Source: JALHFZ01 sp963674625 (GTDB lineage: Bacteria > Synergistota > Synergistia > Synergistales > Aminobacteriaceae). From it: a stretch of DNA of 64,000 bases. This document shows, piece by piece, positions 44,150 through 53,070 of this stretch (positions within the stretch are counted from its first letter, which is position 1; each line of letters opens with the position of its first letter). The translations under genes were made by a program, and so were the position numbers. The notes beneath the pieces are model-generated. The model saw nothing but the letters and a program-made list of their open reading frames with translations, was not told the origin of the DNA and did no database searches. The stretch is taken from contig CAXXXO010000004.1 of assembly GCA_963674625.2 (NCBI GenBank), positions 682,001 to 746,000 of the forward strand. The letters are read 5' to 3'.

Positions 44150-44883
44150 AAAAAATTCTCTGCATGCTGTTTCTGCTGCTCTCGGCCTCGATGGCTGCGG
44201 GAGCCGATCTGACCGGACAGGAGATTCTCGAGAAGGTGGACGGAAATTACGTGGCTGAAAACCGCAGGATCACAAGCACCATGATCGTCCGGGGACGCCG
44301 GGGAACCCGGACGATTCAGTCCCGGTCCTGGGTACAGGGGATGGAAAAAGCCTTCAGCGAATATCTTTCTCCTCCCCGTGAAGCCGGAACGAAAATGCTC
44401 AAGCTGAAGGACGAACTGTGGATCTACTCCCCCGATTCCGACCGCACCATCAAGATAGCGGGGCACATGCTTCGGCGCTCTCTCATGGGATCGGACATTT
44501 CTTACGAAGATTTCATGGAGGACCCCAAACTGAGCAATCTCTACGATGCGACGATCCTCGGTGAAGACGCTGTGGCGGGCCGTCCGACGGTGATTCTCGG
44601 CCTTTCGGCGAAAAAGGACGGGCTCGCCTACGAATCGAGAAAAATCTGGGTGGACAGGGAGCGGTTTCTGCCCCTGCGGGAGGAGCGGTACGCAAAAAGC
44701 GGCAAACTGCTGAAGACCTACGAAATACTGGAGGTTTTTCAGGTGAAAGACCGCTGGTATCCGAAACGATCGATTTTCAAAGACGCCCTCGCCTCGGGAG
44801 ACGGAACGGAAAACATCGTCGACAGCATCGAGTTCGACGTGGATATTCCCGAGTCAATCTTCTCGAAGGCCTCGCTGCGGTGA
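44146..44883 (+). CDS. LolA-like outer-membrane lipoprotein-sorting protein
   Basis: This 245-residue protein has a signal peptide (MKKILCMLFLLLSASMAAGA) and the LolA-like fold seen in proteins annotated as outer-membrane lipoprotein-sorting: TSTMIVRGRRGTRTI ... KMLKLKDELWIYSPDSDRTIKI. Such domains carry hydrophobic chains across the periplasm. Coupled to the ABC genes by a 4-bp overlap, it should accept the molecule released by them. Whether the cargo is a lipoprotein, a lipid or something else is not shown. Confidence 0.85.
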   Translation: MKKILCMLFLLLSASMAAGADLTGQEILEKVDGNYVAENRRITSTMIVRGRRGTRTIQSRSWVQGMEKAFSEYLSPPREAGTKMLKLKDELWIYSPDSDRTIKIAGHMLRRSLMGSDISYEDFMEDPKLSNLYDATILGEDAVAGRPTVILGLSAKKDGLAYESRKIWVDRERFLPLREERYAKSGKLLKTYEILEVFQVKDRWYPKRSIFKDALASGDGTENIVDSIEFDVDIPESIFSKASLR

Positions 44884-44918
44884 GAGGTTGTATCGGCCGG
44901 GAAAAATTAAAGGCCTGA

Positions 44919-45467
44919 TCAGAGCTTCTCCACATCTTTCCGGCGCAGGTAGAGGTGAAGCCTCTCCCGTGGAAAGGGCGTGAATCCGAAATGCAGATAG
45001 AAGCTGCGGGCTCCTTCGTCTTTCACATCGACAAGGAACAATGCCCATCCGACGACTGATGAAAAACTTCTCCGAAGAGCATCCACAAGAAGGTATTCCC
45101 CGAGCCGAAGCCCGTGCCCCTGATGATCAAGGGAGACGGCAAGCCTTCCGAGACGCACGGCGGGGACTGAAGGACAGCGGGGGATCCGCCTTCGAAGTTC
45201 GTCAGGAATGTCCCGCAGGGGAATCCCTGCTGAGGAAAGGGTGTAATAGCCCCAGACGGAGGTATCTGCCTCATCGCTGTTCACTGCGGCAAAGACCGAG
45301 GCAAACCCCCGTTTGTTATCCCGTCCTTACTGCGTCCCGAGATATATGTCCAATTCAGGAACGCCGCACGAAAAGGACACCCGATCATGCCGGGGGAGAG
45401 AGGGACACAGCGAAACATCAGATCTCAGATCAGGGAGAGGGATGTCCTTACAATATCCCGTCGTCAT
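44919..45467 (-). pseudogene. GNAT toxin (TacT/AtaT-type), broken by an in-frame stop
   Basis: The minus frame from ATG 45467 reads LPDLRSDVSLCPSLPRHDR and SFSCGVPELDIYLGTQ, hits TAA at 45329-45327 (codon 47), then goes on in the same frame as GRDNKRGFASVFAAVNSDEA and VWGYYTLSS. It continues through the acetyl-CoA loop LAVSLDHQGHGLRLGEYLL to ARSFYLHFGFTPFP. That is a full TacT/AtaT-type toxin (about 180 codons) with one nonsense codon. These toxins acetylate the amino group of charged tRNAs and stop translation. A restart at GTG 45284 would lack the N-terminal strand. I treat it as inactive; a sequencing error is the alternative. Confidence 0.82.
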
Positions 45468-45728
45468 AACGGGCCGCAGCCACGCGAAGACGGGGGTGGA
45501 TATCTCTCTCCGGAGCGAGAAGATCCAGGGCAAGGGCCATCTGGTTCTCCTCGCAGAGCTGAAGCACTCTATGGTCCTCTATAGTCCGACGAGCTTCTTC
45601 GGCCGCTGCGGAGATCACGAAATCAGACAGGGAACGCTCCTGAAATGCTGCGGCTCTCGAAATGTTTTTTTCAATTCCGAGGGGATGCGCGCCTCGAAAG
45701 GGCTTTCCTTCAGTAGGCTTTTTCCCAT
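45448..45728 (-). pseudogene. DUF1778 antitoxin, frameshifted at a poly-A run
   Basis: From ATG 45728 the frame reads MGKSLLKESPFEARIPSELK. It then loses frame at a run of seven A (minus strand; 45671-45665). The next frame continues as NISRAAAFQERSLSDFVI, SAAAEEARRTIEDHRVLQL and so on to the stop at 45448. One extra A would join both into a 93-residue DUF1778 protein (ribbon-helix-helix N-terminus). The family neutralises the GNAT toxin encoded immediately downstream, whose start it overlaps. Transcript slippage on the A run could rescue some product, but the toxin is also broken. Confidence 0.8.
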
Positions 45729-45832
45729 GATGATCACCCCGCCTGAAAGTGTACGGAAAAAATCCGTATATGCCAGGAAAGGCTCTTTCCAATGTGGCGA
45801 AGACGGGATAACCTCCCGGTAGGTAAAATTTT

Positions 45833-46942
45833 TTACCGGATGCAGACGGATTGAATATCCCTCGGAAAATAGTTGAGGGCCTCTCCAGTTCCGTCGGGCC
45901 TTACGGCGACCAGGTTTTCGACCCTGATCCCGAACTTTCCCGGAAGGTAGATGCCGGGCTCGACGCTGAAGACGTTTCCCGGTTCCAGGGGCTTGTCGTT
46001 GCCCTCGATGATGTAGGGGGATTCATGCACTGCGAGGCCAATCCCGTGCCCTACCCTGTTGAAGAAAAATTCGCCGTACCCGGCCTCGACGATGACCTTT
46101 CTCGCTGCCCGGTCCACATCCTGCCCGGTGGCTCCCGGCTGAACGGCCGCTTCTCCGGCAGCCTGTGCCTGCCGAACGATTTCGTAGGCTTTTTTCTGCT
46201 CGTCGGTGGGATTTCCCGTGAAGAACGTACGGGTTGTATCGGAGCAGTAGCTATGGTAACGGCCGCCGAGATCGAGGATGATCACGTCGTTTTCTTCTAT
46301 GATCCTCAGGCCGCCGCCGTAGTGTGGCATGGAGCCGTTGGGGCCGCTGGCTACAATCGGGTTGAAGGAAGTTCCGAGACTTCCCGCTTCTTCAAAGAAC
46401 TCCGGTATTTTCCGGGCAATCTGTCGCTCCGTCATGCCGGGCCGCATGAAACCGAGAAGTTTCTCCATGACGGCGTCCGCCATGCGGGACGCTTCCCGCA
46501 TGATTTCAATTTCCCCTTCGTCCTTCCGGGAACGGAGAGGATCGAGGACATTCCCTCCGTTGACCATCTGCAGGTCCATGGCGTCCCGGACAGCCAGCAT
46601 GTCCACCGCTCGAACTCCGTCGTTGAAGGCTATTTTCGCCCCTGTAAGTCCCAGGTGTTCGCACCCTTTTTTGAAAGCTCCCGTGAACCCCTCGTGATCG
46701 TTCCATTCGGCGTAGAAAGGGATGTCGCCGAAGGCCTTCACCATCTCCTCTTTATAGAGAAGAGGCGTCATTGCAAAACACCTGCCGTCCCTTGAAACCA
46801 TGAGTCCCCTGACCCTCTCGTCAGGGTGGGTATCCAGTCCGCTGATGTATTCCAGGTCCGACGATGGCCCAAGATATAGGGCATCAAGTCCGAGGGTGTT
46901 CAATTCCTTCGCCAGCATTTCCAGTCTTTTCAGGTTGATCAT
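45833..46942 (-). CDS. M24-family metallopeptidase (Xaa-Pro peptidase type)
   Basis: This 369-residue protein has a creatinase-like N-terminal domain (about 1-120) and a pita-bread domain with the five metal ligands: Asp in IILDLGG and SDTTRTFF, His in NRVGHGIGLAVHESP, Glu in SVEPGIYLPG and GIRVENL. It removes N-terminal residues next to proline, giving amino acids for fermentation. ATG 46942 follows GGGGGT; the frame is open to 47050 but unlike the family. It is alone on this strand. Confidence 0.9.
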   Translation of the reverse strand: MINLKRLEMLAKELNTLGLDALYLGPSSDLEYISGLDTHPDERVRGLMVSRDGRCFAMTPLLYKEEMVKAFGDIPFYAEWNDHEGFTGAFKKGCEHLGLTGAKIAFNDGVRAVDMLAVRDAMDLQMVNGGNVLDPLRSRKDEGEIEIMREASRMADAVMEKLLGFMRPGMTERQIARKIPEFFEEAGSLGTSFNPIVASGPNGSMPHYGGGLRIIEENDVIILDLGGRYHSYCSDTTRTFFTGNPTDEQKKAYEIVRQAQAAGEAAVQPGATGQDVDRAARKVIVEAGYGEFFFNRVGHGIGLAVHESPYIIEGNDKPLEPGNVFSVEPGIYLPGKFGIRVENLVAVRPDGTGEALNYFPRDIQSVCIR

Positions 46943-47173
46943 TTTTACCCCCGATGTCTTGTCTTCTAAACTCTTTTCAAACAAAGGCTTCGCAGCGCAT
47001 CCACATTCTGAGAATGACCGTCCTGCTTCGAAAAAAACTTTTCTGTCCACGCAATCATAATACGTCTTCCGGTTCCAATCTACAGCTGGACCGAACCTTT
47101 TCCTCCTCCAAAGGCGGGGATGCCGTGTTCCGAAGGGGAAGGGCGGAATGCCTTCCTGAACAAGAAAGTGTTT

Positions 47174-47201
47174 TTGACAGAATACCGGAGGATGATATAG
47201 T
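47174..47201 (+). promoter_or_regulatory. Promoter of the class V aminotransferase / 5'-nucleotidase / kinase unit
   Basis: TTGACA (47174-47179), a 16-bp spacer and TATAGT (47196-47201), about 110 bp before the aminotransferase ATG. The rest of the 46943-47312 spacer holds no convincing gene on either strand. Confidence 0.6.
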
Positions 47202-47312
47202 CTGTGTATCGGGCAGCGTGGTCCATGAAGCCCGCAAAGAGCCCCTTCCTTCGGAGCAATTTTTCGAAAACGGATCCAAAACGACTGCTTTTGCTGGAGA
47301 GGAGTGAACCGG

Positions 47313-48398
47313 ATGAGAACATATACTGTAGGGCTCGTTCCGGGGCCCGTTTCTGTGCCGGAGGAGTTTCGCAGGGCCTACCTCGAGGACTTCGGAAGCG
47401 CCGATCTCGAAGAGGAATTTTTCCTCCTCTATGAAGAGGACGAAGAGATGCTGCGGCAGCTGCTGCAGACGAAAAACGACGTTGCCATCCTGAGCGGCGA
47501 GGCCATGTCAATCCTGTGGGGTGCCTTGAAAAGCACTCTTCTTCCCGGAGACCGTCTTCTCGCCGTATCGAACGGAGTCTTCGGCCGGGGATTCGGAGAG
47601 ATGGCGAGAGAACTGGGCATGGACGTCCGCATAGTCGAAGCTCCGGAGGGTGAATTCCCCTCCGCCGAGATTGTCCGCGCCGAAGCTTTGGCCTTTCGCC
47701 CGGCCATGATCACGGCGGTCCACTGCGAGACGCCGGGGGGACTCCTCAACCCTGTCGGACAGCTTGGGGAAATCGCCCGGGAAGCAGACGCTCTTTTCTG
47801 TGTCGACTGCGTGGCGAGCGCCGGAGGGGCGAACGTCAGGACCGACGAATGGAATATCGACCTCTGCCTTCTGGGAAGTCAGAAGGTCCTCTCCCTCCTC
47901 CCCGATCTTTCAATGATCGCCGTGAGCTCCCGGGCCTGGAAGTTCATGGAACGGGCGCGCTATGCCGGCTACGACGCCCTCCTCCCCTGGAGGACGGGGC
48001 CGAAGGAGCGCTATCTCCCCTATACCCACAACTGGCAGGCTCTGAGCGCCCTCCGGCTGTCCCTCCGGAGCATTCTGAAGGACGGCCTCGCGGCCTCCTT
48101 CGCCCGCCACGACGTGGTCGCCCGGGAATGCCGGGCCCGCCTCGCCCGGATGGAGCTGACTCTCTTTCCGAAAAAGGAAGAGCTCTCCTCCCCCACTGTG
48201 ACTGCCCCTTTCGTTCCGCCGAAGTGGACGTGGAAGGAACTGGATCAGGCCCTCCGGGCCCGGGGAATGGTAGTGGGCGGAAGCTACGGGCCCCTCGCGG
48301 GACGGGTTTTCCGGATCGGACACATGGGCAGCCAGGCGGATATGGATCTCCTCTGCAGAGGAATGGATATCCTCGAGGATGTGCTGAAGACAAAATGA
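47313..48398 (+). CDS. Class V aminotransferase (alanine-glyoxylate / serine-pyruvate type)
   Basis: This 361-residue PLP enzyme has the family order: GLVPGPVSVPEEF, SGEAMSILWGAL, HCETPGGLLNPV, DCVASAGGANV and the Schiff-base Lys in LLGSQKVLSLLPDLSMIA. The usual end GSYGPLAGRVFRIGHMG is intact. It probably moves an amino group from alanine or serine to glyoxylate or pyruvate. ATG 47313 is eight bases after GGAGAGGAG. The 5'-nucleotidase follows after 28 bp. Confidence 0.9.
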   Translation: MRTYTVGLVPGPVSVPEEFRRAYLEDFGSADLEEEFFLLYEEDEEMLRQLLQTKNDVAILSGEAMSILWGALKSTLLPGDRLLAVSNGVFGRGFGEMARELGMDVRIVEAPEGEFPSAEIVRAEALAFRPAMITAVHCETPGGLLNPVGQLGEIAREADALFCVDCVASAGGANVRTDEWNIDLCLLGSQKVLSLLPDLSMIAVSSRAWKFMERARYAGYDALLPWRTGPKERYLPYTHNWQALSALRLSLRSILKDGLAASFARHDVVARECRARLARMELTLFPKKEELSSPTVTAPFVPPKWTWKELDQALRARGMVVGGSYGPLAGRVFRIGHMGSQADMDLLCRGMDILEDVLKTK

Positions 48399-48426
48399 AA
48401 TCCTCTTCCAGCGGAAAGGACGGATC

Positions 48427-50034
48427 ATGAAAACAGGAAAAATCAGCCGCAGGCTCTTCAGCGCTCTCGCACTGCTCCTGCTGCTTCTGTCGTCGGCCTG
48501 GGGCGCGGACGGAAGGCTCGTCCTCCTCTCCCTGAACGACATTCACGGAAGGATCTATTCCGCCGACGGAGCGGGAGGGCTCGCCCGGGCCGCCGCGGCC
48601 ATCGATGCCCTTCGAAAGCAGAATCCCGGAAACACCTTCTTTCTTGAGATCGGCGACGTGAACGAAGGCCCCCTTTTCTATTATTTCCACGGGAACGCCG
48701 AGATGCGGGGATTGTCTTTGATGAAAACCGACGCCGGCACCCTGGGAAATCACGAGTTCGACCTCGGCGAGGACGTTCTCTTCGAGGCTCGCTCCTACGC
48801 GCGGTTCCCCATCGTCGTGTCCAATCTCCGCAGAAGAGACGGCACCCCCGCCCCCTTTCCCCAGTACGTCCTCAAGGAGGCCGCCAACGGAATGAAGATC
48901 GGCTTCTTCGGCCTTCTCACCCCCGAACTCGGCGCCATGACGGGGGGCAGCCGGAGCTTCCGGGCCGGGCAGGACCTTCCCTCCGAGGCGGAACGGATGG
49001 TCACCCTCCTCGCCGGGGAGAGGTGCGATGCCGTCATCCTTCTGAGCCACTGCGGACTTGACGTCGACCGGGAGATCGCCCGTTCCGTAAAAGGAATTAC
49101 CGCTATCCTGGGCGGGCACAGCCACACCCTCATGGAGAAGGGCGAGTTTGTGAAGGGACCGAACGAATGGATGACTCTCATCGGCCAGGCGGGATCCTAC
49201 GCCCGCCATCTCGGCGTGATGACCCTGGACGTACGGGAAAAGGAAGCTGCCCCCTCCTCGGAATGGAGAGTGCAGCCCCTGTCGAAGGAGATCCCCGAGG
49301 ATCCGGCCGTGCTTCTTCTTCTCGAACCCTTCCGTAAAAAGCTGGACGCTCAGCTCGGCGCCCCCCTGGCGCCCCAGCCTGCGGACATGGACGCCCGGCG
49401 GGATACCCTTCGCCGGGGGGAAGCTCCCCTCGGCAATTTTCTCGCCGATGCCTTCCGCTGGAAGGCCGGAAGCCAGGTGGCCTTCGTCGCCGGGGGAAGC
49501 ATCCGGGGCGATCAGGTCTATCCGGCAGGGTCCGTCTCCTACGCCACCCTCACGAACATGATGCCCTTCGGCGGCTCCCTCTATAAGGGGACCCTCACAG
49601 GAACCGACCTGCTCCAGGTTCTCGAGACCAGCGCCTCCGCATACGAAGCGGAAGGGGACGGCTACGACGCAGCCCTCCGTACTCCCACGGGGGGATTTCT
49701 CCAGGTTTCGGGGATCCGGTTCGTCCTCGATCCGCGGAAGCAGCCCCGGCTGACCGACAACAACGGCGTGGTCCGCACGGAAGGGTCGCGAGTAAGCAAG
49801 GCAGAGATTCTTCAGCCCGACGGTACGTGGTCCCCTCTGAAGCCGAATGAAAGCTACACCGTCGCCACCACCGACTGGACGGCTGGAGGAGGGGACAAAT
49901 ACTCCGTCCTGAAGAAGAACGCCTCCGCCTTCTCCTCTCTGGAGCAGATGTATCTCGAATCGGCTGCGGAGTATATCCGCTTTCTCGGAGAGATGAACGC
50001 ACGGACGGAGGGAAGGATTACCTTCGCCGAATGA
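48427..50034 (+). CDS. Exported 5'-nucleotidase/2',3'-cyclic phosphodiesterase (UshA-like)
   Basis: This 535-residue protein has a signal peptide (about 1-27, ending SSAWG). A metallophosphoesterase domain follows with LSLNDIHGR, GDVNEGP, LGNHEFDLG, LLSHCGLD and LGGHSHTL (about 30-270), then a 5'-nucleotidase C-terminal domain (about 320-510; GNFLADAFRWKAGSQVAFV, TNMMPFGGSLYKGTLTG). It releases phosphate and nucleosides in the periplasm for uptake. It sits between the aminotransferase and the kinase, all on one strand with short gaps. Confidence 0.93.
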   Translation: MKTGKISRRLFSALALLLLLLSSAWGADGRLVLLSLNDIHGRIYSADGAGGLARAAAAIDALRKQNPGNTFFLEIGDVNEGPLFYYFHGNAEMRGLSLMKTDAGTLGNHEFDLGEDVLFEARSYARFPIVVSNLRRRDGTPAPFPQYVLKEAANGMKIGFFGLLTPELGAMTGGSRSFRAGQDLPSEAERMVTLLAGERCDAVILLSHCGLDVDREIARSVKGITAILGGHSHTLMEKGEFVKGPNEWMTLIGQAGSYARHLGVMTLDVREKEAAPSSEWRVQPLSKEIPEDPAVLLLLEPFRKKLDAQLGAPLAPQPADMDARRDTLRRGEAPLGNFLADAFRWKAGSQVAFVAGGSIRGDQVYPAGSVSYATLTNMMPFGGSLYKGTLTGTDLLQVLETSASAYEAEGDGYDAALRTPTGGFLQVSGIRFVLDPRKQPRLTDNNGVVRTEGSRVSKAEILQPDGTWSPLKPNESYTVATTDWTAGGGDKYSVLKKNASAFSSLEQMYLESAAEYIRFLGEMNARTEGRITFAE

Positions 50035-50080
50035 AATCCAAAAACTCCGGCCTTCGGCCTGAGAAGGGAGAATTCTCGTA

Positions 50081-51550
50081 ATGGACGTCTATATCGGCCT
50101 TGACATCGGCACCACGAACATCAAAATGCTTCTCGTGGACCGGGAGGGAGCGGTGCTGAACAGCGTCTCCTACCCCCTTGAGATCCACACTCCCCGCCCG
50201 GCCTGGACCGAGCAGGATCCGGAGGACTGGTGGCGGGGGGTCATGGCCCTTCTCTCTTCAGTCTCACCGGACATGACGGTCCGCCGGATCGGCCTCTCGG
50301 GACAGATGCACACCCTCGTTCCCCTGGACGGAGAGGGACAGATCCTGCGCAGGGCGATCCTCTGGAACGACCAGCGCACCGCGGCGGAATGCGCGGAAGC
50401 TGAAAGCATTCTCGGCGGTGAAAAGGGAATGATCTCCAGGACGGGGAATCTCCTCTACCCCGGCTTCACCCTCCCGAAAATCCTCTGGATCCGGAAGAAC
50501 GAGCCGGATATCTACCGGCGGATCGCCACCTGTTTCTTCCCCAAGGACTACATCGGCTGGCGGCTGACGGGAGGGCGGTTCACCGAGTGGTCCGACGCCT
50601 CCGGGAGCGCCTGCTACGATGTGGTCGCCCGAAAGTGGAGGGAAGACCTGCTTCAGGGGATGGATATCCCCTCGGCGTGGCTCCCTCCGGTGAAACCTTC
50701 CTCCTCTCTGCGGGGAACCCTCCGGCCGGAGCTGGCAGAGGAACTCGGATGGGACGAAACGGAAGTGGTCTGCGGAGGAGCGGACAACGCGGTGGCGGCA
50801 CTGGGGGTGGGAGTGGGCGAACCGGGGGACTGCATGATCTCCATCGGCACGTCGGGCACGGTCCTCGCGGCCACGGCCGGGAGCGAGCCCGATCCCACGG
50901 GACGGCTGCACTTCTTCAACTCCGTACTCCCCGGCCAGTCCTACCTGATGGGGTGCATGCTCTCGGCGGCCTCCTCCCTGAACTGGTTCAAAGAGACAAT
51001 GGGGAGCGACATCTCCTGGGAGACCGTGGAACGGGGGATCAACGAAACCCCTCCGGGAGCAGGAGGAATGCTCTGGCTTCCCTATCTCAACGGCGAGCGG
51101 ACGCCCCACCGCAACCCCAACGCCCGGGGAGTTCTCTACGGCCTTTCCTCCATGACTGGCCGGGAGCACGTCTTCCGGGCCGTCATGGAGGGCATCACCT
51201 ACGGACTTCGGGACTCCTTCGAACTGGTCGCGAAGGAAGTGGACGTGAAAAGGGTGATCATCGTGGGCGGAGGGGCGAAGAACGGGACCTGGCGCCGCAT
51301 GGTGGCGGACAACATCCACAGGCCCGTCTCCGTCCCCCTCGTGGACGAAGGTGGAGCCTACGGCGCGGCCATGCTCGCCGCCCTGGGGGGCGACCTGACT
51401 CTCGGCGAAGTGAAGGGCTGGGTCAAAATCCGGGAGACGGCTGAGCCCGACCGGGAGCAGGGAAAACGGTACGACGAAATTTACCCCCAGTTCCGGGCCC
51501 TCTACACTGATCTCAAAGACCGCTTCGATGCCACGGCCCGCTTCACATGA
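50081..51550 (+). CDS. FGGY-family carbohydrate kinase (xylulokinase-like)
   Basis: This 489-residue protein begins GLDIGTTNIKMLLVD (the first ATP phosphate loop). It has the substrate Asp in VVCGGADNAVAALGVG, SIGTSGTVLA (second phosphate loop) and ADENE-like C-terminal region IIVGGGAKNGTWRRMVADN. It phosphorylates a ketose or polyol; xylulose is the nearest guess. No isomerase or sugar transporter adjoins it. It is preceded by a small hairpin (CCGGCCTTCGGCC) in the 46-bp gap after the nucleotidase. Confidence 0.9.
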   Translation: MDVYIGLDIGTTNIKMLLVDREGAVLNSVSYPLEIHTPRPAWTEQDPEDWWRGVMALLSSVSPDMTVRRIGLSGQMHTLVPLDGEGQILRRAILWNDQRTAAECAEAESILGGEKGMISRTGNLLYPGFTLPKILWIRKNEPDIYRRIATCFFPKDYIGWRLTGGRFTEWSDASGSACYDVVARKWREDLLQGMDIPSAWLPPVKPSSSLRGTLRPELAEELGWDETEVVCGGADNAVAALGVGVGEPGDCMISIGTSGTVLAATAGSEPDPTGRLHFFNSVLPGQSYLMGCMLSAASSLNWFKETMGSDISWETVERGINETPPGAGGMLWLPYLNGERTPHRNPNARGVLYGLSSMTGREHVFRAVMEGITYGLRDSFELVAKEVDVKRVIIVGGGAKNGTWRRMVADNIHRPVSVPLVDEGGAYGAAMLAALGGDLTLGEVKGWVKIRETAEPDREQGKRYDEIYPQFRALYTDLKDRFDATARFT

Positions 51551-51605
51551 GGACGATTCTTCTCAAAACTTTCCCCGAATCTTTTTATAACAAAGAAGAA
51601 GAATA

Positions 51606-51655
51606 GAAGGCCCCTCTTGATAAGAAGGGCCTTCAATGCATTTATCTGTTTTTTT
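51606..51655 (+). terminator. Terminator after the kinase gene, at the edge of the AT-rich island
   Basis: GAAGGCCC (51606-51613) pairs with GGGCCTTC (51627-51634). A T-rich run (TTTATCTGTTTTTTTT) follows after a short gap. It closes the GC-rich left flank. Confidence 0.65.
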
Positions 51656-52170
51656 TATTTAATAGGAGCAATTTAGAGGAACGTTAGTTGGCCATAATTG
51701 ATTCATAATTCTGTCCGAAACGCTTTCCAAACCGAGCTTAATAATTCTGACTATACCCTGCAACAAGATTAGAAGTTGTCCTTTCATGCGTTATGAAAAG
51801 CAATGGCCTATGTCAAAACTGTTCAAATCAACTCTGCAAAGGTTAACTAATACAGACTGCAAATTTCACACGCAAGTTTTTTTGGACATCAATGATAGTT
51901 TCACTCGCCTCATGAATCCTAAATTCACAGATTGAGCAGATTGGAGGTTGTCGCCGAGCACGGCGCAGGGCCGGGCAACAGACAAGGATGTAGGTTTCAT
52001 TTGAAGTTGGCATGGATCACGATCTGAACCAAGGACCCAGGCGAGCAGTTGAGAAGAAACTCGGCGCCGAACAATGAGCAAAGTACCCCCGTTTCGTCTG
52101 TCCACGGCAACTTTCCCTCAACATGCGGATTTAGGCAAATGAAAAACTTCTTGCATTCATACAGAGCCCT
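51656..52170. other. AT-rich spacer with no recognisable gene
   Basis: About 500 bases without a convincing reading frame on either strand. The left half is strongly AT-rich; a patch near 51940-52120 is nearer the genome average and may be the remnant of an older gene. Frames of 60-80 codons on the minus strand there have no ribosome site and match nothing I know. No transposase motif, terminal repeat or tRNA was seen. Confidence 0.5.
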
Positions 52171-52180
52171 ATGATAAAAT
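52151..52180 (+). promoter_or_regulatory. Candidate promoter of the RpiR-aminotransferase unit
   Basis: TTGCAT (52151-52156), an 18-bp spacer and TAAAAT (52175-52180), which would put the transcript start just before the AAGGAGG ribosome site of the regulator. The boxes are imperfect. Confidence 0.3.
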
Positions 52181-52203
52181 TTTTTCATTCAAGGAGGCAG
52201 AGA

Positions 52204-53070
52204 ATGAATCGATTGCGACTAGCTCAGTCCAAATTTCGTGGAACTCGCAAAAAGGCTGTTCATTTTATTCTCGACCATCCTGAAATTGCGGCTTTTTTAT
52301 CAATAGACGCTCTAGCAAAAAATATTGGCATCAGCACTTCTTCATTATCTCGTACGGCTGTGGGCAGCGGATATTCTGGGTTCCCCGAAATGCAGAAAGA
52401 AGTGCAGGAATATCTTCGTCAAAAACTTCTCCCTACAGTAAGAATGGAAGAGGCTATACCCAAAAGCGGCGTATTCAGTTTCCGGGATTCCTTGCGAAAA
52501 GATATTCAAAATGTAGAAAAAATCCTTGCCAACATTGATGATGACCAGTTCGAAGGGGCAGTTAAGTTGCTTACCGAGGCAAAAGAGGTTTTCGTGGTTG
52601 GGTTGGGTACACAGTATCCCTCAGCCATATACTTTAGCGGCGTACTGAAACAAATCCGGGAAAGAGTGACTCTGATAACGCTCGAATCAATGGACTTTCT
52701 TGACTGTTTCTCTCGCTTCTCTCCTCATGATCTTCTCGTTTCCATCTGCTTGCCAAGGTATGGCCGTTTTACAGTACAAACCGTAAAAAAAGCGACTGAA
52801 AAGGGGTGCCAGGTTCTTGCAATAACCGACAATCCACTCTCTCCTACCGGAAGACTTGCCGACATTGTACTCCCGGTGGAATATGAGAGCATGAGTTTTT
52901 TTAACTCGAATGTAGCTGTTATGGCCTTGCTGAATAGTTTAGCTACAGGAGCATCTTTGAAGAATCGTTATATAGCCCGTGAAAGAGTGAAAAATTTCAG
53001 TGATATGGCGTCGGATTGGGATATTTTCTTCAATGAAAATTCTATACAGAGAGAACAGGTGAAAAAATAA
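52204..53070 (+). CDS. RpiR/MurR-family transcriptional regulator with SIS domain
   Basis: This 288-residue protein has an N-terminal RpiR helix-turn-helix (about 5-80; SIDALAKNIGISTSSLSRTAVGSG) and a SIS domain (about 115-260; VFVVGLGTQYPSAIYFSG, AITDNPLSPTGRLADIVLPV). SIS domains bind phosphosugars or related effectors. It should regulate the following island genes. ATG 52204 is preceded by AAGGAGG. Its codon use is AT-rich, as in the next five genes. It overlaps the aminotransferase start by one base (TAATG). Confidence 0.92.
   Translation: MNRLRLAQSKFRGTRKKAVHFILDHPEIAAFLSIDALAKNIGISTSSLSRTAVGSGYSGFPEMQKEVQEYLRQKLLPTVRMEEAIPKSGVFSFRDSLRKDIQNVEKILANIDDDQFEGAVKLLTEAKEVFVVGLGTQYPSAIYFSGVLKQIRERVTLITLESMDFLDCFSRFSPHDLLVSICLPRYGRFTVQTVKKATEKGCQVLAITDNPLSPTGRLADIVLPVEYESMSFFNSNVAVMALLNSLATGASLKNRYIARERVKNFSDMASDWDIFFNENSIQREQVKK

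Noticed and set aside
45327..45329. Recoding (selenocysteine-type) of the toxin stop codon
   Set aside because: The codon is TAA, not TGA, and there is no reason for recoding in this family; a nonsense mutation is simpler.
51866..52188. Two minus-strand frames of 60-80 codons in the island's left spacer
   Set aside because: No ribosome sites or known motifs. I considered a transposase remnant but saw no catalytic motif or terminal repeats.
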